Shown: positions 46,966-55,996 of the stretch, one piece after another
Numbering within the stretch: the first letter of the stretch is position 1
How the letters are laid out: every line of letters starts with the position of its first letter
Source of the DNA: Pseudaminobacter soli (ex Li et al. 2025)
GTDB lineage: Bacteria > Pseudomonadota > Alphaproteobacteria > Rhizobiales > Rhizobiaceae
Direction of reading: 5' to 3'
Assembly: GCF_003012705.1 (NCBI RefSeq)
Contig: NZ_PXYL01000001.1
Span: 372,001 to 436,000, forward strand
DNA length: 64,000 nt
The notes under the pieces: model-generated
What the model was told of the DNA's origin: nothing
Database searches by the model: none
The model's input: the letters and a program-made list of their open reading frames with translations, nothing else
Program-made: the position numbers and the translations under genes

Positions 46966-47505
46966 ATGGAAAAAAGTCCTGACGCCTTCCGCACCATCAG
47001 CGAAGTCGCCGAAGATCTCGACCTGCCGCAGCATGTGCTGCGCTTCTGGGAAACGCGCTTCAATCAGATCAAGCCGATGAAGCGCGGTGGCGGCCGCCGC
47101 TACTACCGGCCGCAGGACGTCGAGCTGATCAAGGGCATCCGCCACATGCTCTATGAGCAGGGCTACACCATCAAGGGCGTGCAAAAGCTGCTGCGCGAGA
47201 ATGGCAACCAGTTTCTGGTGGCCGTCGGCAATGGCGATGTCGAGGCCGTCGAGGCCATCGCCCAGCGCAAGCAGGCCGACACCGCGCCGATGACGCCGGC
47301 CGCCCAGCCGCGCCTCGACGACGAAATGTTGGTCGGCGAGCCGCGCGCCAAGCCGAGCCGCCGCTTCTTCGGGCTCGGCAAGGCCGACGACGAGGGGCCT
47401 GTGCAATCCGGCTCGGGCAAGCTGTCGCGCGACAACCGTGCGCTGCTCCAGGAAGCCCTGTTCGACCTGCTGGAATGCAAACGCCTGCTCGACCAAGTGC
47501 GTTGA
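46966..47505 (+). CDS. MerR-family transcriptional regulator
   Basis: A 179-residue MerR-type protein with an N-terminal helix-turn-helix ([22 protein letters not shown]) and wing ([12 protein letters not shown]), then a variable C-terminal half ending in a helix ([11 protein letters not shown]). No metal-binding cysteine set is seen. It is conserved downstream of ihfA in alphaproteobacteria, with unknown targets. Confidence 0.9.
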   Translation: MEKSPDAFRTISEVAEDLDLPQHVLRFWETRFNQIKPMKRGGGRRYYRPQDVELIKGIRHMLYEQGYTIKGVQKLLRENGNQFLVAVGNGDVEAVEAIAQRKQADTAPMTPAAQPRLDDEMLVGEPRAKPSRRFFGLGKADDEGPVQSGSGKLSRDNRALLQEALFDLLECKRLLDQVR

Positions 47506-47612
47506 TTTCAGGCGCGACTTGTTGCCACCGCTCCGGACGGCTTCTGGCCGATTGCGGGCAGTGCCGTGCCGGGTGATCCTGCGGCCCGAATGAACCTGCG
47601 GAGGCCGGCAGC

Positions 47613-48344
47613 ATGACCCGGATCGGAAAAATCGCGGCGCTCTGGCGCTATCCCGTTAGCTCGCTGCGCGGCGAACAGTTGGACGAGGTTCGTCTGGACG
47701 GGCGGGGCGTTGCCGGTGACCGGGTCTGGGGCCTTTTTGATGCCGCCGGCGCCATCGCCTCTCCCGACAATGAAAAGCGCTGGCGTCCGGTGCCGGAATT
47801 GCGCTCGCGGTTATCTGGCGACGGAATTGAAATTGCTGCCGTAGGCGACGAATGGTTCGGCATTGGCGGTGAGGAGGCCGCTCGCGCGGCCGAGGCAGTG
47901 TTGGGCTTTCCGGTAAAATTCCAGCCCTACGAAGGTGACTGGAGCGAGGACGCTCCAACCACTCCCGCACCGCGCTATGAGCGCGCCAATCTGCATATGT
48001 TGACCACCGCTTCGCTCCGCAGGCTGCAGGAGCTTGTGCCCGACGGCGTCGAAGTCGATGTTCGGCGCTTTCGCCCCAACATCCTCGTCGAAACGGAAGC
48101 AGGCCTCGGCGGTTTTGTCGAAAAGGAATGGATCGGCCGAACGCTTGCGATCGGCGACGTGCGGGTCGCGGTGACCGAGCCCTGCGCGCGATGCAGCTTC
48201 GTGGCCCTGGCGCAGGCCGGGCTCTCGTTTGCGCCGCCGGTGCTGCATGCCATCACGCGTCATGGCGCAGGCGGCTTCGGCGTTCTGGCCGCGGTCGAGG
48301 CGGCCGGCCTGCTTCACGTCGGCGACGAGATAGCACTCATCTGA
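47613..48344 (+). CDS. MOSC domain-containing protein
   Basis: A 243-residue protein with an N-terminal MOSC beta-barrel part (Y-P-V-S-S-L-R-G-E near residue 14) and the MOSC core, including R-R-F-R-P-N-I-L-V and the conserved cysteine in V-T-E-P-C-A-R-C. MOSC proteins bind the molybdenum cofactor and reduce N-hydroxylated compounds or transfer sulfur. It stands alone; a Moco link to moaA and mobB in this window is thematic only. Confidence 0.9.
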   Translation: MTRIGKIAALWRYPVSSLRGEQLDEVRLDGRGVAGDRVWGLFDAAGAIASPDNEKRWRPVPELRSRLSGDGIEIAAVGDEWFGIGGEEAARAAEAVLGFPVKFQPYEGDWSEDAPTTPAPRYERANLHMLTTASLRRLQELVPDGVEVDVRRFRPNILVETEAGLGGFVEKEWIGRTLAIGDVRVAVTEPCARCSFVALAQAGLSFAPPVLHAITRHGAGGFGVLAAVEAAGLLHVGDEIALI

Positions 48345-48384
48345 TCCAGAAAATCCGCGAAGGTGTGGCGCCTGCCCAGCCGGG

Positions 48385-48645
48385 CTATTTGCGGCCTTCC
48401 TTCTGGTCGCCTTCGACGTCGGCCTGAGGCCGGTCGCTGCCCAGCGACACCTCCTCATGCCAATGGCCATCCGCGTCCTGGTAGGTAATGCCCTCGGTGC
48501 GACCGGCCAGCTGCTGTTCCGAAGCCGCGGCCTTGGCGGCTTCGATGGCCGCCTGGCGGCTGCTATAGGTTTCGGAATAGACATCGCCGAGCTTGTAGGC
48601 CCAGCCGCCGTCGTGTTCCACGATCTGGTAGGTCACTTTCGTCAT
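48385..48645 (-). CDS. DUF2188 domain-containing protein
   Basis: An 86-residue protein of the DUF2188 family: Y-Q-I-V-E-H-D-G-G-W-A-Y-K-L-G-D near the N-terminus, then T-Y-S-S-R-Q-A-A-I-E-A-A-K-A-A-A, and an acidic Lys-rich tail. The ATG at 48645 has GGGAG seven bases upstream; the ATG at 48651 is too close to it. Function unknown. Confidence 0.8.
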   Translation of the reverse strand: MTKVTYQIVEHDGGWAYKLGDVYSETYSSRQAAIEAAKAAASEQQLAGRTEGITYQDADGHWHEEVSLGSDRPQADVEGDQKEGRK

Positions 48646-48689
48646 CGTCATGCTCCCGTTGAGCCGAATGCATGACAGGGCAGCGAACG

Positions 48690-49559
48690 CTACTTCTGCA
48701 GCCGCGCCATCAACGAGCTGGTATCCCAGCGGTTGCCGCCCATGCCTTGCACATCCTTGTAGAACTGGTCGACCAGCGCGGTCACGGGCAGCGCCGCTCC
48801 GTTGCGGTCGGCCTCCTCGAGGCAGATTTTCAGGTCCTTGCGCATCCAGTCGACGGCAAAGCCGAAGTCATATTTGCCGTCCTTCATGGTCTTGTGGCGG
48901 TTTTCCATCTGCCACGAGCCGGCAGCGCCCTTGGAAATCACCTCGACCACCTTCTCGATGTCGAGCCCGGCGCGCTTGCCGAAATTGATGCCCTCGGCCA
49001 GCCCCTGCACAAGGCCGGCGATGCAGATCTGGTTGATCATCTTGGTGAGCTGGCCCGAGCCCACGGGGCCCATGAGGCCCACCATGCGCGCATAGGCATC
49101 GATCACCGGACGGGCGCGGTCGAACACGGCCTGGTCGCCGCCCACCATCACGGTCAGCACGCCGTTTTCGGCGCCCGCCTGGCCGCCCGAGACCGGCGCG
49201 TCGAGGAAGGAAAAGCCGCGTTCCTTGGCCGCTTCTCCCAGTTCGCGCGCCACTTCGGCCGAGGCCGTGGTGTTGTCGATGAAGACGGCGCCCGCCTTCA
49301 TCGACTGGAAGGCGCCGTCCGGCCCGATGGTGACGCTGCGCAGGTCGTCGTCATTGCCCACGCAGGCAAAGACGAAATCCTTGCCTTCGGCTGCCGCGCG
49401 CGGGGTCGGCGCGAAGTGGCCGCCGTGCTCGGCAACCCATTTCTCGGCCTTGGCGGTGGTGCGGTTGTAGACCGTCACGTCATGGCCGCCCTTGTTTTTC
49501 AGGTGCGCGGCCATCGGATAGCCCATCACGCCAAGTCCCAGAAATGCAACCGATGCCAT
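48690..49559 (-). CDS. NAD(P)-dependent 3-hydroxyisobutyrate dehydrogenase-like enzyme
   Basis: A 289-residue beta-hydroxyacid dehydrogenase with the Rossmann motif G-L-G-V-M-G at residues 8-13, the substrate motif D-A-P-V-S-G-G-Q-A-G-A near 122 and the catalytic lysine in L-T-K-M-I-N-Q near 173. Likely substrates are 3-hydroxyisobutyrate or tartronate semialdehyde. The ATG at 49559 follows GAGGA; the open frame upstream has no family similarity. Confidence 0.88.
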   Translation of the reverse strand: MASVAFLGLGVMGYPMAAHLKNKGGHDVTVYNRTTAKAEKWVAEHGGHFAPTPRAAAEGKDFVFACVGNDDDLRSVTIGPDGAFQSMKAGAVFIDNTTASAEVARELGEAAKERGFSFLDAPVSGGQAGAENGVLTVMVGGDQAVFDRARPVIDAYARMVGLMGPVGSGQLTKMINQICIAGLVQGLAEGINFGKRAGLDIEKVVEVISKGAAGSWQMENRHKTMKDGKYDFGFAVDWMRKDLKICLEEADRNGAALPVTALVDQFYKDVQGMGGNRWDTSSLMARLQK

Positions 49560-49769
49560 TCTCGATCCTCTTATGCCGGTCAGCTGTGTTGTGTTTTCAG
49601 GTCTATGGCATGGGGCGGATTCGTCAAGGGAGGGCCTGTTGGCACAGGCGCCTGCCGATACCCCATTTCCCGTTCGCGATTTTCGCCGCTTACGGCCGGA
49701 CAGCATTGCAGGTCGAGGTTTCTCGCCCCGACCTGCTGATTTTCACGCCTCCGGCAGAGGTTAATGCCG

Positions 49770-50600
49770 TCAGCGCTTCAGATGCCGCGTGATGCGCCGC
49801 TCGATCCATTCCACGCCGTGGCGCAGTGTCTCGACCATCGACAGGTAGATCAGTGCCGCCCAGATGTAGGTCTGGAAGTCGAAGGTGCGCGAATAGGCGC
49901 GGCGCGTCTCGCCCATCAGGTCGTAGACGGTGATGATCGCGACGATGGCAGAGCCCTTGATCATCAGGATGATCTCGTTGCCATAGGGGCGCAGCGCCAC
50001 GATCAGGGCCTGCGGCAGGATGATCTTGCGCAGCGTCAGGAATTTCGACAGCCCGAGCGAGGCCGCACTTTCCCACTGGCCCCTCGGCACGCTCTCGATC
50101 GCCCCGCGCAAAATTTCGGCCTGATAGGCGGCGGTGTTGAGCGAGAAGGCGAGGATGGCGCAGTACCAGGCTTCGCGGAAGAACGTCCACAGGCCGATGG
50201 TTTCGAGAAATGGCCTGAACGAGCCGAAGCCGTAATAGATCAGGAAGGTCTGGGCCAGCAGTGGCGTGCCGCGGAAGAAATAGACATAGGCATAGGACAG
50301 CGCCCGAAGCACCGAATTCCGCGACATGCGCGCATAGGCGATCGGAAGCGACAGGATCGCGCCCAGGACGATGGAAATCGCCACCAGCGACAGCGTCACC
50401 CCGATGCCGTGCAGATAGAGCGGGGCATATTTGGCGAACAGTTCGGGGTCCCAGGCGCGGATCAGGAACAGCAGCAGGCCAAGGCCGAACAGGGCCCAGA
50501 TGGCGACGAGAGCGTTTCCGACCACCCGTTCGCGCGGCCAGCCGCGTGCCTGCGGCGGAGGACGATCGACGACTTCGGAGTTTTGCACGGCGCTGCTCAT
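49770..50600 (-). CDS. Polar amino acid ABC transporter permease (HisM type)
   Basis: A 276-residue inner-membrane permease of the HisM/GlnP family, with an N-terminal cytoplasmic extension (A-V-Q-N-S-E-V-V-D-R), a first helix near residue 35, then the permease core with the E-A-A-x3-G-x9-I-x-L-P loop (W-E-S-A-A-S-L-G-L near residue 187). It overlaps the upstream HisQ-type gene by four bases (ATGA) and pairs with it as a heterodimeric channel. No ATPase gene follows. Confidence 0.9.
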   Translation of the reverse strand: MSSAVQNSEVVDRPPPQARGWPRERVVGNALVAIWALFGLGLLLFLIRAWDPELFAKYAPLYLHGIGVTLSLVAISIVLGAILSLPIAYARMSRNSVLRALSYAYVYFFRGTPLLAQTFLIYYGFGSFRPFLETIGLWTFFREAWYCAILAFSLNTAAYQAEILRGAIESVPRGQWESAASLGLSKFLTLRKIILPQALIVALRPYGNEIILMIKGSAIVAIITVYDLMGETRRAYSRTFDFQTYIWAALIYLSMVETLRHGVEWIERRITRHLKR

Positions 50601-51313
50601 CGATGCATCTCCGTCTTGCCGACCGCGCGCTCGATGGCGCCGATGCCGAAGGAGGAGAGAATTGCCAGAACCAGATAGGCGAGGCATGCCACGCCGAAGA
50701 AGAGGAAGCTTTCCTTGGTCACGCGCGACGCGATGGTCGCCTGGCGCAGGATGTCCGACAGGCCGATCACCGACACCAGCGCGGTGTCCTTGAGAAGGAT
50801 CAGCCAGAGGTTGGAAAGGCCGGGCAGGGCGATGCGGATCAGCTGTGGGAACACCACCAGCCGCATGGTCTGGCGCTTGGTCAGGCCGATCGAATAACCG
50901 CCCTCATATTGCCCTATGGGAATGGCGCGGAAGGCCGACAGGAACACTTCGCTGGCATAGGACGAGAACATGACGCCGAGCGCCACCATGCCGGCAACGA
51001 AACTGTTGATCTCGATGGCCGCATTGGGATCGAAGATGCGTGCGACCTGCTGGATGCCGAGCTGGGCGCCGTAAAACACCAGGAACAGCGTCAAAAGCTC
51101 GGGCAAGCCGCGGAAGATGGTGGTGTAGATGTTGCCTGCAAGTCTGAGCGAGGGCTCCGACGACTGCTTGGCCAGGGCGATCAGAAAGCCGATGAACAGT
51201 CCGAGCGGCAGGGTGGCCAGCGCAAGCGAGACCGTCGTGAAGACGCCATAGGCTATGCTGCGGCTCCACCCCTCCGGGCCCCAGCTCAAAAGCGTCCAGA
51301 TACTACTCTCCAT
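50597..51313 (-). CDS. Polar amino acid ABC transporter permease (HisQ type)
   Basis: A 238-residue permease with five helices and the same binding-protein-dependent transport domain; the EAA-type loop reads G-G-Y-S-I-G-L-T-K-R-Q-T-M-R near residue 145. It forms the membrane channel with the HisM-type subunit. The ATG at 51313 (M-E-S-S-I-W-T-L) is chosen as the family start; an upstream extension is unlikely. A strong hairpin separates it from the binding-protein gene. Confidence 0.9.
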   Translation of the reverse strand: MESSIWTLLSWGPEGWSRSIAYGVFTTVSLALATLPLGLFIGFLIALAKQSSEPSLRLAGNIYTTIFRGLPELLTLFLVFYGAQLGIQQVARIFDPNAAIEINSFVAGMVALGVMFSSYASEVFLSAFRAIPIGQYEGGYSIGLTKRQTMRLVVFPQLIRIALPGLSNLWLILLKDTALVSVIGLSDILRQATIASRVTKESFLFFGVACLAYLVLAILSSFGIGAIERAVGKTEMHR

Positions 51314-51361
51314 TGAATACCTTCTCTTGTCGGAAGTTCGATTCCCACCCTGCAAGTACAC

Positions 51362-51388
51362 GAACGGCGGGACAGAATCCCGCCGTTC
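51362..51388 (-). terminator. Stem-loop between the binding-protein and permease genes
   Basis: Perfect ten-pair stem GAACGGCGGG/CCCGCCGTTC with a seven-base loop, 31 bases after the binding-protein stop and ahead of the HisQ-type gene. Such hairpins let the binding-protein message be terminated or stabilised separately, giving more binding protein than permease. No long T run is present. Confidence 0.6.
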
Positions 51389-51419
51389 CTATGGTCAGAG
51401 CGACGATTTCATCGTGGCA

Positions 51420-52196
51420 TTAGCCGCCGTAGACGTCGAACTTGAAGTACTTGTCGTTGATTTCCTTGTACTTTCCGTTCTCGCGGATCGCCGTGATGGC
51501 GGCGTTCAGCTTCTCACGCAGCTCGTCGTCGCCCTTGCGGACAGCAATGCCGGCGCCTTTGCCGTGGATTTCTTCGACCGGCTTGATGAGGCCGACCAGC
51601 TTGCAGCAAGCCCCTTCGGGCGAATCCAGCCACTGCTGGACCACCACGATGTCGTCATTCACCGCGTCGAGGCGGCCATTGGCGAGGTCGAGCTGGTATT
51701 CCTGGGCGGTCGGATAGGGCTTGATCGTGCTGTCGGTATAGGTCTGTTCGGAATAGTTGAAGTGAGTGGTCGAGCCCTGCACGCCGATGGTCTTGCCTGC
51801 GAGGTCTTCCTTGGTCACGCCCTTGATGTCGGTGTCCTTCGGCGCGGCGATCGCCGGTGGGGTGTTGTAGTACTTGTTGGTGAAGTCGACCTTCTTCATG
51901 CGCTCCGGCGTGATCGACATCGAGGCGACGATGGCGTCGAACTTGCCGGCCTGAAGCGCGGGGATGATGCCGTCCCAATCCTGGGTGACGAACTCGCACT
52001 TGACCTTCATCTCGTCGCAGAGGGCCTTGGCGATATCGATGTCGAAGCCTTCCAGCTTGCCGTCGGAGGTCAGGTTGTTGAAGGGCGGGTAGGCGCCTTC
52101 CGTACCGATCTTGAGTGTCTTTTCCTCAGCATGTGCGGCTCCGATCGCCAGCGCAATGGCCGATGCCGCAAGCGCGATACGCATTCCAATTCGCAT
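51420..52196 (-). CDS. Polar amino acid ABC transporter substrate-binding protein (Lys/Arg/Orn or His type)
   Basis: A 258-residue periplasmic binding protein with a signal peptide (A-L-A-A-S-A-I-A-L-A-I-G-A-A-H-A) and the family-3 solute-binding fold: G-T-E-G-A-Y-P-P-F-N near residue 31, G-F-D-I-D-I-A-K-A-L, then the aspartate-containing S-M-S-I-T-P-E-R. The pattern with C-C-K-L resembles basic amino acid (HisJ/ArgT) binding proteins. The ATG at 52196 follows GAGAGGAA. Confidence 0.88.
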   Translation of the reverse strand: MRIGMRIALAASAIALAIGAAHAEEKTLKIGTEGAYPPFNNLTSDGKLEGFDIDIAKALCDEMKVKCEFVTQDWDGIIPALQAGKFDAIVASMSITPERMKKVDFTNKYYNTPPAIAAPKDTDIKGVTKEDLAGKTIGVQGSTTHFNYSEQTYTDSTIKPYPTAQEYQLDLANGRLDAVNDDIVVVQQWLDSPEGACCKLVGLIKPVEEIHGKGAGIAVRKGDDELREKLNAAITAIRENGKYKEINDKYFKFDVYGG

Positions 52197-52403
52197 GATG
52201 TTCCTCTCTGTCATTATTCGCCGCAGCTTGCCGCGGCGTTGTTGGAGGCCGGACCCGGCCTCTACTGTCGCGGATACTCCCACTCTTTCCGACAAAAAAG
52301 CAACTGTAAACCGAGGCGTAGGCACGACTTGGCGCCGGTCTATGCGCATTTGGAGGGTTTGCTTGCGAAGCTGGCGCCGATGTTGTCCGCCGCTTCCCCA
52401 ACG

Positions 52404-52916
52404 TCAGGCTTTGCTTAGCCCCGTCACTTTCTCGATGAAGTCGGCGATGGCCGCGATATCGTCGAGATCGAACACCAGAATCGTCTCGCCGGTGACAGGG
52501 TGGTCGGCGGCAATGGCGACGATCTGCGGATCGTTGACCGAAAGCGGCGCGCCGTTCTTTGCCTCGCTGCGCCGTGCCTCGATCTTCAGGTGATGCTCGC
52601 GCTTGTAGCCCTCCACCAGCACGATGTCGCAGGGCGAAAGCCGGGCCAAAATGTCTTCCAGGCGCGGCTCGTCGTCGCCGCGCAACTCATGCATCAGCGC
52701 CCAGCGTGTGCCGGAAACGATGGCCACTTCGCCTGCGCCAGCCTTGCGGTGGCGAAAGCTGTCGGTGCCCTCCTTGTCGATGTCGAAGGCGTGGTGTGCG
52801 TGTTTCACGGTCGAGACGCGCCAGCCGCGTGCGGTCAGCGTCGCCACCAGCCTTTCGGTCAGGGTGGTCTTGCCGGAATTCTTCCAGCCGGTGATGCCGA
52901 ATACGCGCTGTGTCAC
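52404..52916 (-). CDS. mobB: Molybdopterin-guanine dinucleotide biosynthesis protein MobB
   Basis: A 170-residue P-loop GTPase (G-W-K-N-S-G-K-T-T-L-T near residue 9) with the MobB segment V-K-H-A-H-H-A-F-D-I-D and V-L-V-E-G-Y-K-R-E near residue 112. MobB assists MobA in attaching GMP to molybdopterin to form the bis-MGD cofactor needed by enzymes such as SoeA. The start is taken as GTG 52916; no strong ribosome site is seen. mobA is not adjacent. Confidence 0.88.
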   Translation of the reverse strand: MTQRVFGITGWKNSGKTTLTERLVATLTARGWRVSTVKHAHHAFDIDKEGTDSFRHRKAGAGEVAIVSGTRWALMHELRGDDEPRLEDILARLSPCDIVLVEGYKREHHLKIEARRSEAKNGAPLSVNDPQIVAIAADHPVTGETILVFDLDDIAAIADFIEKVTGLSKA

Positions 52917-53017
52917 GTCGTCAATGTCCGTCGATTGGTCAGTGGCCGGAGGGATCGGCGATTTTGCCCGCGCCGTCCAGCCGTTCCGGCCCAGATTCCC
53001 ACGAAACCGCGCCGCGT

Positions 53018-53929
53018 TCAAACGCCATCGGAGGCCATGGTCGCGGTCTGCGCAGCAGTCGGGCGTTTCACCACCTGCTCGCGGAACAGCGCGTAGATGC
53101 CGGAACCGACGATGATGACCGCGCCGACGACCATTGCCATGTCGGGCACGTCGCCGAAGAGCAGATAGCCCAGCGCGATCGCCCACAGCAGCCCCGTGTA
53201 GCGGAACGGGGCGATGAAGGAGATGTCGCCGCAGCGCATCGACATGATGATGAACTGATAGCCGAACAGAAGCACAAGGGCGGCCACGGCAAGCAAGGTG
53301 ATGCCCTCGGTTGTCATTGGCGTCCAGCCGCCCAGCGGCTGAATGAGCACCGCACCACAGGCGCCCACCATCGCAGCCGTGATGGTCGAAACCAGCAGCG
53401 AGGGAACGTGTGAGGGCAGGTGGCGGGTGGCAAGGTCGCGCAGCGCGCAGAAGGCGACGCTGACCAGCGCAAACAGCGCATAGGCGTTAAAACCTTCGAA
53501 GCCCGGGCGCACGATGACCATGACCCCGGCAAAGCCGATCGCGATCGCCAGCCAGCGGCGCCAGCCCACGCCTTCGCCCAGGAACAGCGCGGCGGCCAGC
53601 GTCACCATCAGCGGCAGCGCCTGCATCACAGCCGCAACATTGGCGATCGGCAGATGCTGCAGCGCGATCAGGAAGAAGATCGTGCCGCCGAGCTCGCCGA
53701 TCGCGCGCAAGCCAACCATCGGGTGGAGGATCAGTCGCGGTGCGCTCAGCGCACCCTTGTACCAGGCCAGAAGCGCGATCAGCGACGTGGCGAAAATCCC
53801 GCGCACCAGCATCACCTGGCCGAGGTTCATCTCCATCGAGGCGAGCTTCACCAGCGCGTCGTTGATGGTGAAGCCGGCCATCGACACCACCATGAACGAT
53901 GCGCCGCGAAGATTTTGCGAAAGTGCCAA
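53018..53929 (-). CDS. DMT-superfamily transporter (EamA)
   Basis: A 303-residue ten-helix membrane protein with two EamA repeats; V-R-G-I-F-A-T near residue 43 and the N-terminal R-G-A-S-F-M-V-V-S-M-A-G-F are typical. It is probably an exporter of amino acids or other metabolites. It is upstream of mobB in the same direction, about 100 bases away. Confidence 0.83.
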   Translation of the reverse strand: MALSQNLRGASFMVVSMAGFTINDALVKLASMEMNLGQVMLVRGIFATSLIALLAWYKGALSAPRLILHPMVGLRAIGELGGTIFFLIALQHLPIANVAAVMQALPLMVTLAAALFLGEGVGWRRWLAIAIGFAGVMVIVRPGFEGFNAYALFALVSVAFCALRDLATRHLPSHVPSLLVSTITAAMVGACGAVLIQPLGGWTPMTTEGITLLAVAALVLLFGYQFIIMSMRCGDISFIAPFRYTGLLWAIALGYLLFGDVPDMAMVVGAVIIVGSGIYALFREQVVKRPTAAQTATMASDGV

Positions 53930-54021
53930 GGCGTTCCCGATTCCGTAATTTTTTATGTTCTGCCCATGATTGCGGCAACCAAAGGCAGAACAGCAACGGC
54001 AAAGCGGTGGGCCAAGAAATC

Positions 54022-54681
54022 TTAGGCCAGGTTTTGTCTCGGGAACATGTGGAAATAGGGCTCTGCTTCCTTCAGAGCGCGGGCAAACGAGGGCCGCTTC
54101 TTGAGCCGCTCGAAATAAGCCGCGACGTGTCTGTGCGTGTCGCCGAAGGGCAGCACTTCATTGCCATAGAACAGCGCCGGCGAGGCTGCGCAATCGGCCA
54201 TCGTGTAGCTTTCGCCCACTGCCCATGTGCGCGTGGCCATCTCGGCGTCGATGATGTCATAGGCGCTCTTCAGCGCCGCGCGCTTCTGTTCCACGCCGAA
54301 GGGGTCATGCTGTCCCGCCGGGCGCAGCCGGTCGGCCACGATCCCTTGCACGTGGGTGTGGACATAAAGGTCGTAGAAGCGGTCGGCGAGGCGAACTTGC
54401 AAGGCCAGCTCCGGGTCGGCTGGCAGGAGTTCGACGGGACCTGGATAGTGGAGCGCCAGATATTCGATGATGACCGTCGATTCCGGCACGGTGCGGTCCC
54501 GTGCCTCGTCACGCAGCACCGGCATCTTGGCGACTGGCCAGAGTTTCCTGAACGTCTCCCGGCACTCCTCGTTGGCGAGGTCCAAGATATTTGCCGTGAA
54601 GGGGACGTCGTTCTCGTAAAAGGCAATCAGCGTCTTGTGGGAATAGGAAGACAGCGGGTGAAGATGAAGGGTCAGGGACAT
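54022..54681 (-). CDS. Glutathione S-transferase family protein
   Basis: A 219-residue two-domain GST: an N-terminal thioredoxin-like domain (L-H-P-L-S-S-Y-S-H-K-T-L, P-V-A-K-M-P-V-L near 50 and E-S-T-V-I-I-E-Y-L) and an all-helical C-terminal domain with Y-T-M-A-D-C-A-A-S-P. The serines near residue 10-13 could activate glutathione. It is divergent from an HxlR regulator, which may control it. Confidence 0.88.
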   Translation of the reverse strand: MSLTLHLHPLSSYSHKTLIAFYENDVPFTANILDLANEECRETFRKLWPVAKMPVLRDEARDRTVPESTVIIEYLALHYPGPVELLPADPELALQVRLADRFYDLYVHTHVQGIVADRLRPAGQHDPFGVEQKRAALKSAYDIIDAEMATRTWAVGESYTMADCAASPALFYGNEVLPFGDTHRHVAAYFERLKKRPSFARALKEAEPYFHMFPRQNLA

Positions 54682-54733
54682 ACAAATCTCGCCTTCTTGA
54701 ATGGCATGTTGCTGGAAAATATGTGATTGCAAA

Positions 54734-54782
54734 TTGCAACTGGTTGCAGGCTATTATCACTGGTGCGATATTGCAACCGGTT
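54734..54782. promoter_or_regulatory. Repeated dyad between the GST and HxlR genes (candidate HxlR operator)
   Basis: TTGCAACTGGTT at 54734-54745 lies within a palindrome TGCAAC-TG-GTTGCA (54735-54748), and a near-identical TTGCAACCGGTT starts at 54771, 37 bases on. The second copy ends 14 bases before the HxlR ATG. Repeated sites in a divergent promoter fit control by the HxlR protein; this is inferred. Confidence 0.55.
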
Positions 54783-54796
54783 TTCGGAGATTTTTG

Positions 54797-55315
54797 ATGA
54801 ACGATGCCCACCGCTCCGGCTGCCCCATAAATCTGTCGCTGGAAGTTTTCGGCGACAAATGGAGCCTGTTGATCCTTCGCGACATGATTTTCGGCGGGCG
54901 CCGGCATTTTCGCGAGCTGCTGACGCGCTCTGAGGAGGGCATTTCCTCCAACATATTGGCAGACCGGCTGAAAATGCTGCTGGATGAGGGTATGATCACC
55001 AAGACCGACGACCCGAGCCACAAGCAGAAGGCCATCTACAGCCTGACCGAGAAGGCCATCGAGCTCTTGCCGATCATGGCGCATCTGGGGTCGTGGGGTC
55101 GCAAATGGCTGGCGGCCAGCGAGGAGTTGAGCATTCGCGCCCAGCTGCTGGAGGAGGGCGGACCGCCGCTGTGGGAGAAATTCATGGCGGAGCTGCGCGT
55201 CGAGCACCTTGGCGCGCCGGCGAATGACCCCGCCGGACCATCGGTGCGCGAGACGCTGCAGGCGGCTTATGAAGAGGTCGTCGCACGGCAGGCGATGGAA
55301 AGAGCGGGAGCCTAG
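54797..55315 (+). CDS. HxlR-family transcriptional regulator
   Basis: A 172-residue winged-helix protein of the HxlR type, with C-P-I-N-L-S-L-E-V-F-G-D-K-W-S-L-L near residue 9-24 and the helix-turn-helix S-S-N-I-L-A-D-R-L-K-M-L near residue 55. The N-terminal cysteine at residue 9 is the redox- or electrophile-sensing position in relatives. The ATG at 54797 is the family start; the frame is open upstream. A reductase-like gene follows in the same direction. Confidence 0.9.
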   Translation: MNDAHRSGCPINLSLEVFGDKWSLLILRDMIFGGRRHFRELLTRSEEGISSNILADRLKMLLDEGMITKTDDPSHKQKAIYSLTEKAIELLPIMAHLGSWGRKWLAASEELSIRAQLLEEGGPPLWEKFMAELRVEHLGAPANDPAGPSVRETLQAAYEEVVARQAMERAGA

Positions 55316-55339
55316 CGGGTAACACGATAGGAGGCGGCC

Positions 55340-55954
55340 ATGGGCCGGGTCGTGATGGCATTCAGCATGTCGCTCGACGGTTTCGTCGCCGGTCCGGGCG
55401 TCAGCGTCGAGCAGCCGATGGGCGAGGGCGGCGAGCGGCTGCACGAATGGCTTTTCAACGAAAGCCCCGATCGCGGCGTCGACCCCGAGATGGCGCGCGA
55501 GCTTTCGGATTCTGTGGGCGCGGTCGTGCTAGGGCGGCGAACTTTCGAGGTCGGCCTCGGCCCATGGGAGGATACGCCTTATCCGGTGCCGTGCTTCGTG
55601 CTCGCCCATGAGCGACACGAAAACCTTGCAATGCCGAGCGGCACCTTCACCTTCGTCAATGACGGTATCGAAATCGCTCTGGGGAAGGCGCAGGCGGTCG
55701 CTGGCGAGCGGGACGTCATCCTCATGGGCGCCGACACCGCCCAGCAATATCTGCGGGCAGGGCTGGTCGATGAGATCTACATCCAGCTGGTTCCGCTGGT
55801 GCTCGGGTCCGGCACCCGGCTGTTCGAGAACTTGGGCACCGAACCCATCGAGCTGGAAATGACCCGGGCGGTGAAATCGCCCTTTGTCACGCATATGCGC
55901 TTTCGCGTGCTGCGCAACCGGCCTGCCTCGCTGCTGCATTGGCCGGGGGAGTGA
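55340..55954 (+). CDS. Dihydrofolate reductase/RibD C-terminal domain protein
   Basis: A 204-residue protein of the RibD_C reductase family (M-A-F-S-M-S-L-D-G-F-V near the N-terminus, V-V-L-G-R-R-T-F-E near residue 58, L-M-G-A-D-T-A-Q-Q-Y-L near 130). Members are NADPH-dependent reductases of unclear substrate. AGGAGG lies eight bases before the ATG. It is 24 bases after the HxlR gene and may be its co-transcribed target. Confidence 0.85.
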   Translation: MGRVVMAFSMSLDGFVAGPGVSVEQPMGEGGERLHEWLFNESPDRGVDPEMARELSDSVGAVVLGRRTFEVGLGPWEDTPYPVPCFVLAHERHENLAMPSGTFTFVNDGIEIALGKAQAVAGERDVILMGADTAQQYLRAGLVDEIYIQLVPLVLGSGTRLFENLGTEPIELEMTRAVKSPFVTHMRFRVLRNRPASLLHWPGE

Positions 55955-55996
55955 GACTGCTGTTCCCGTCAATGTCGGCTTTGCAGACCCATTCGC

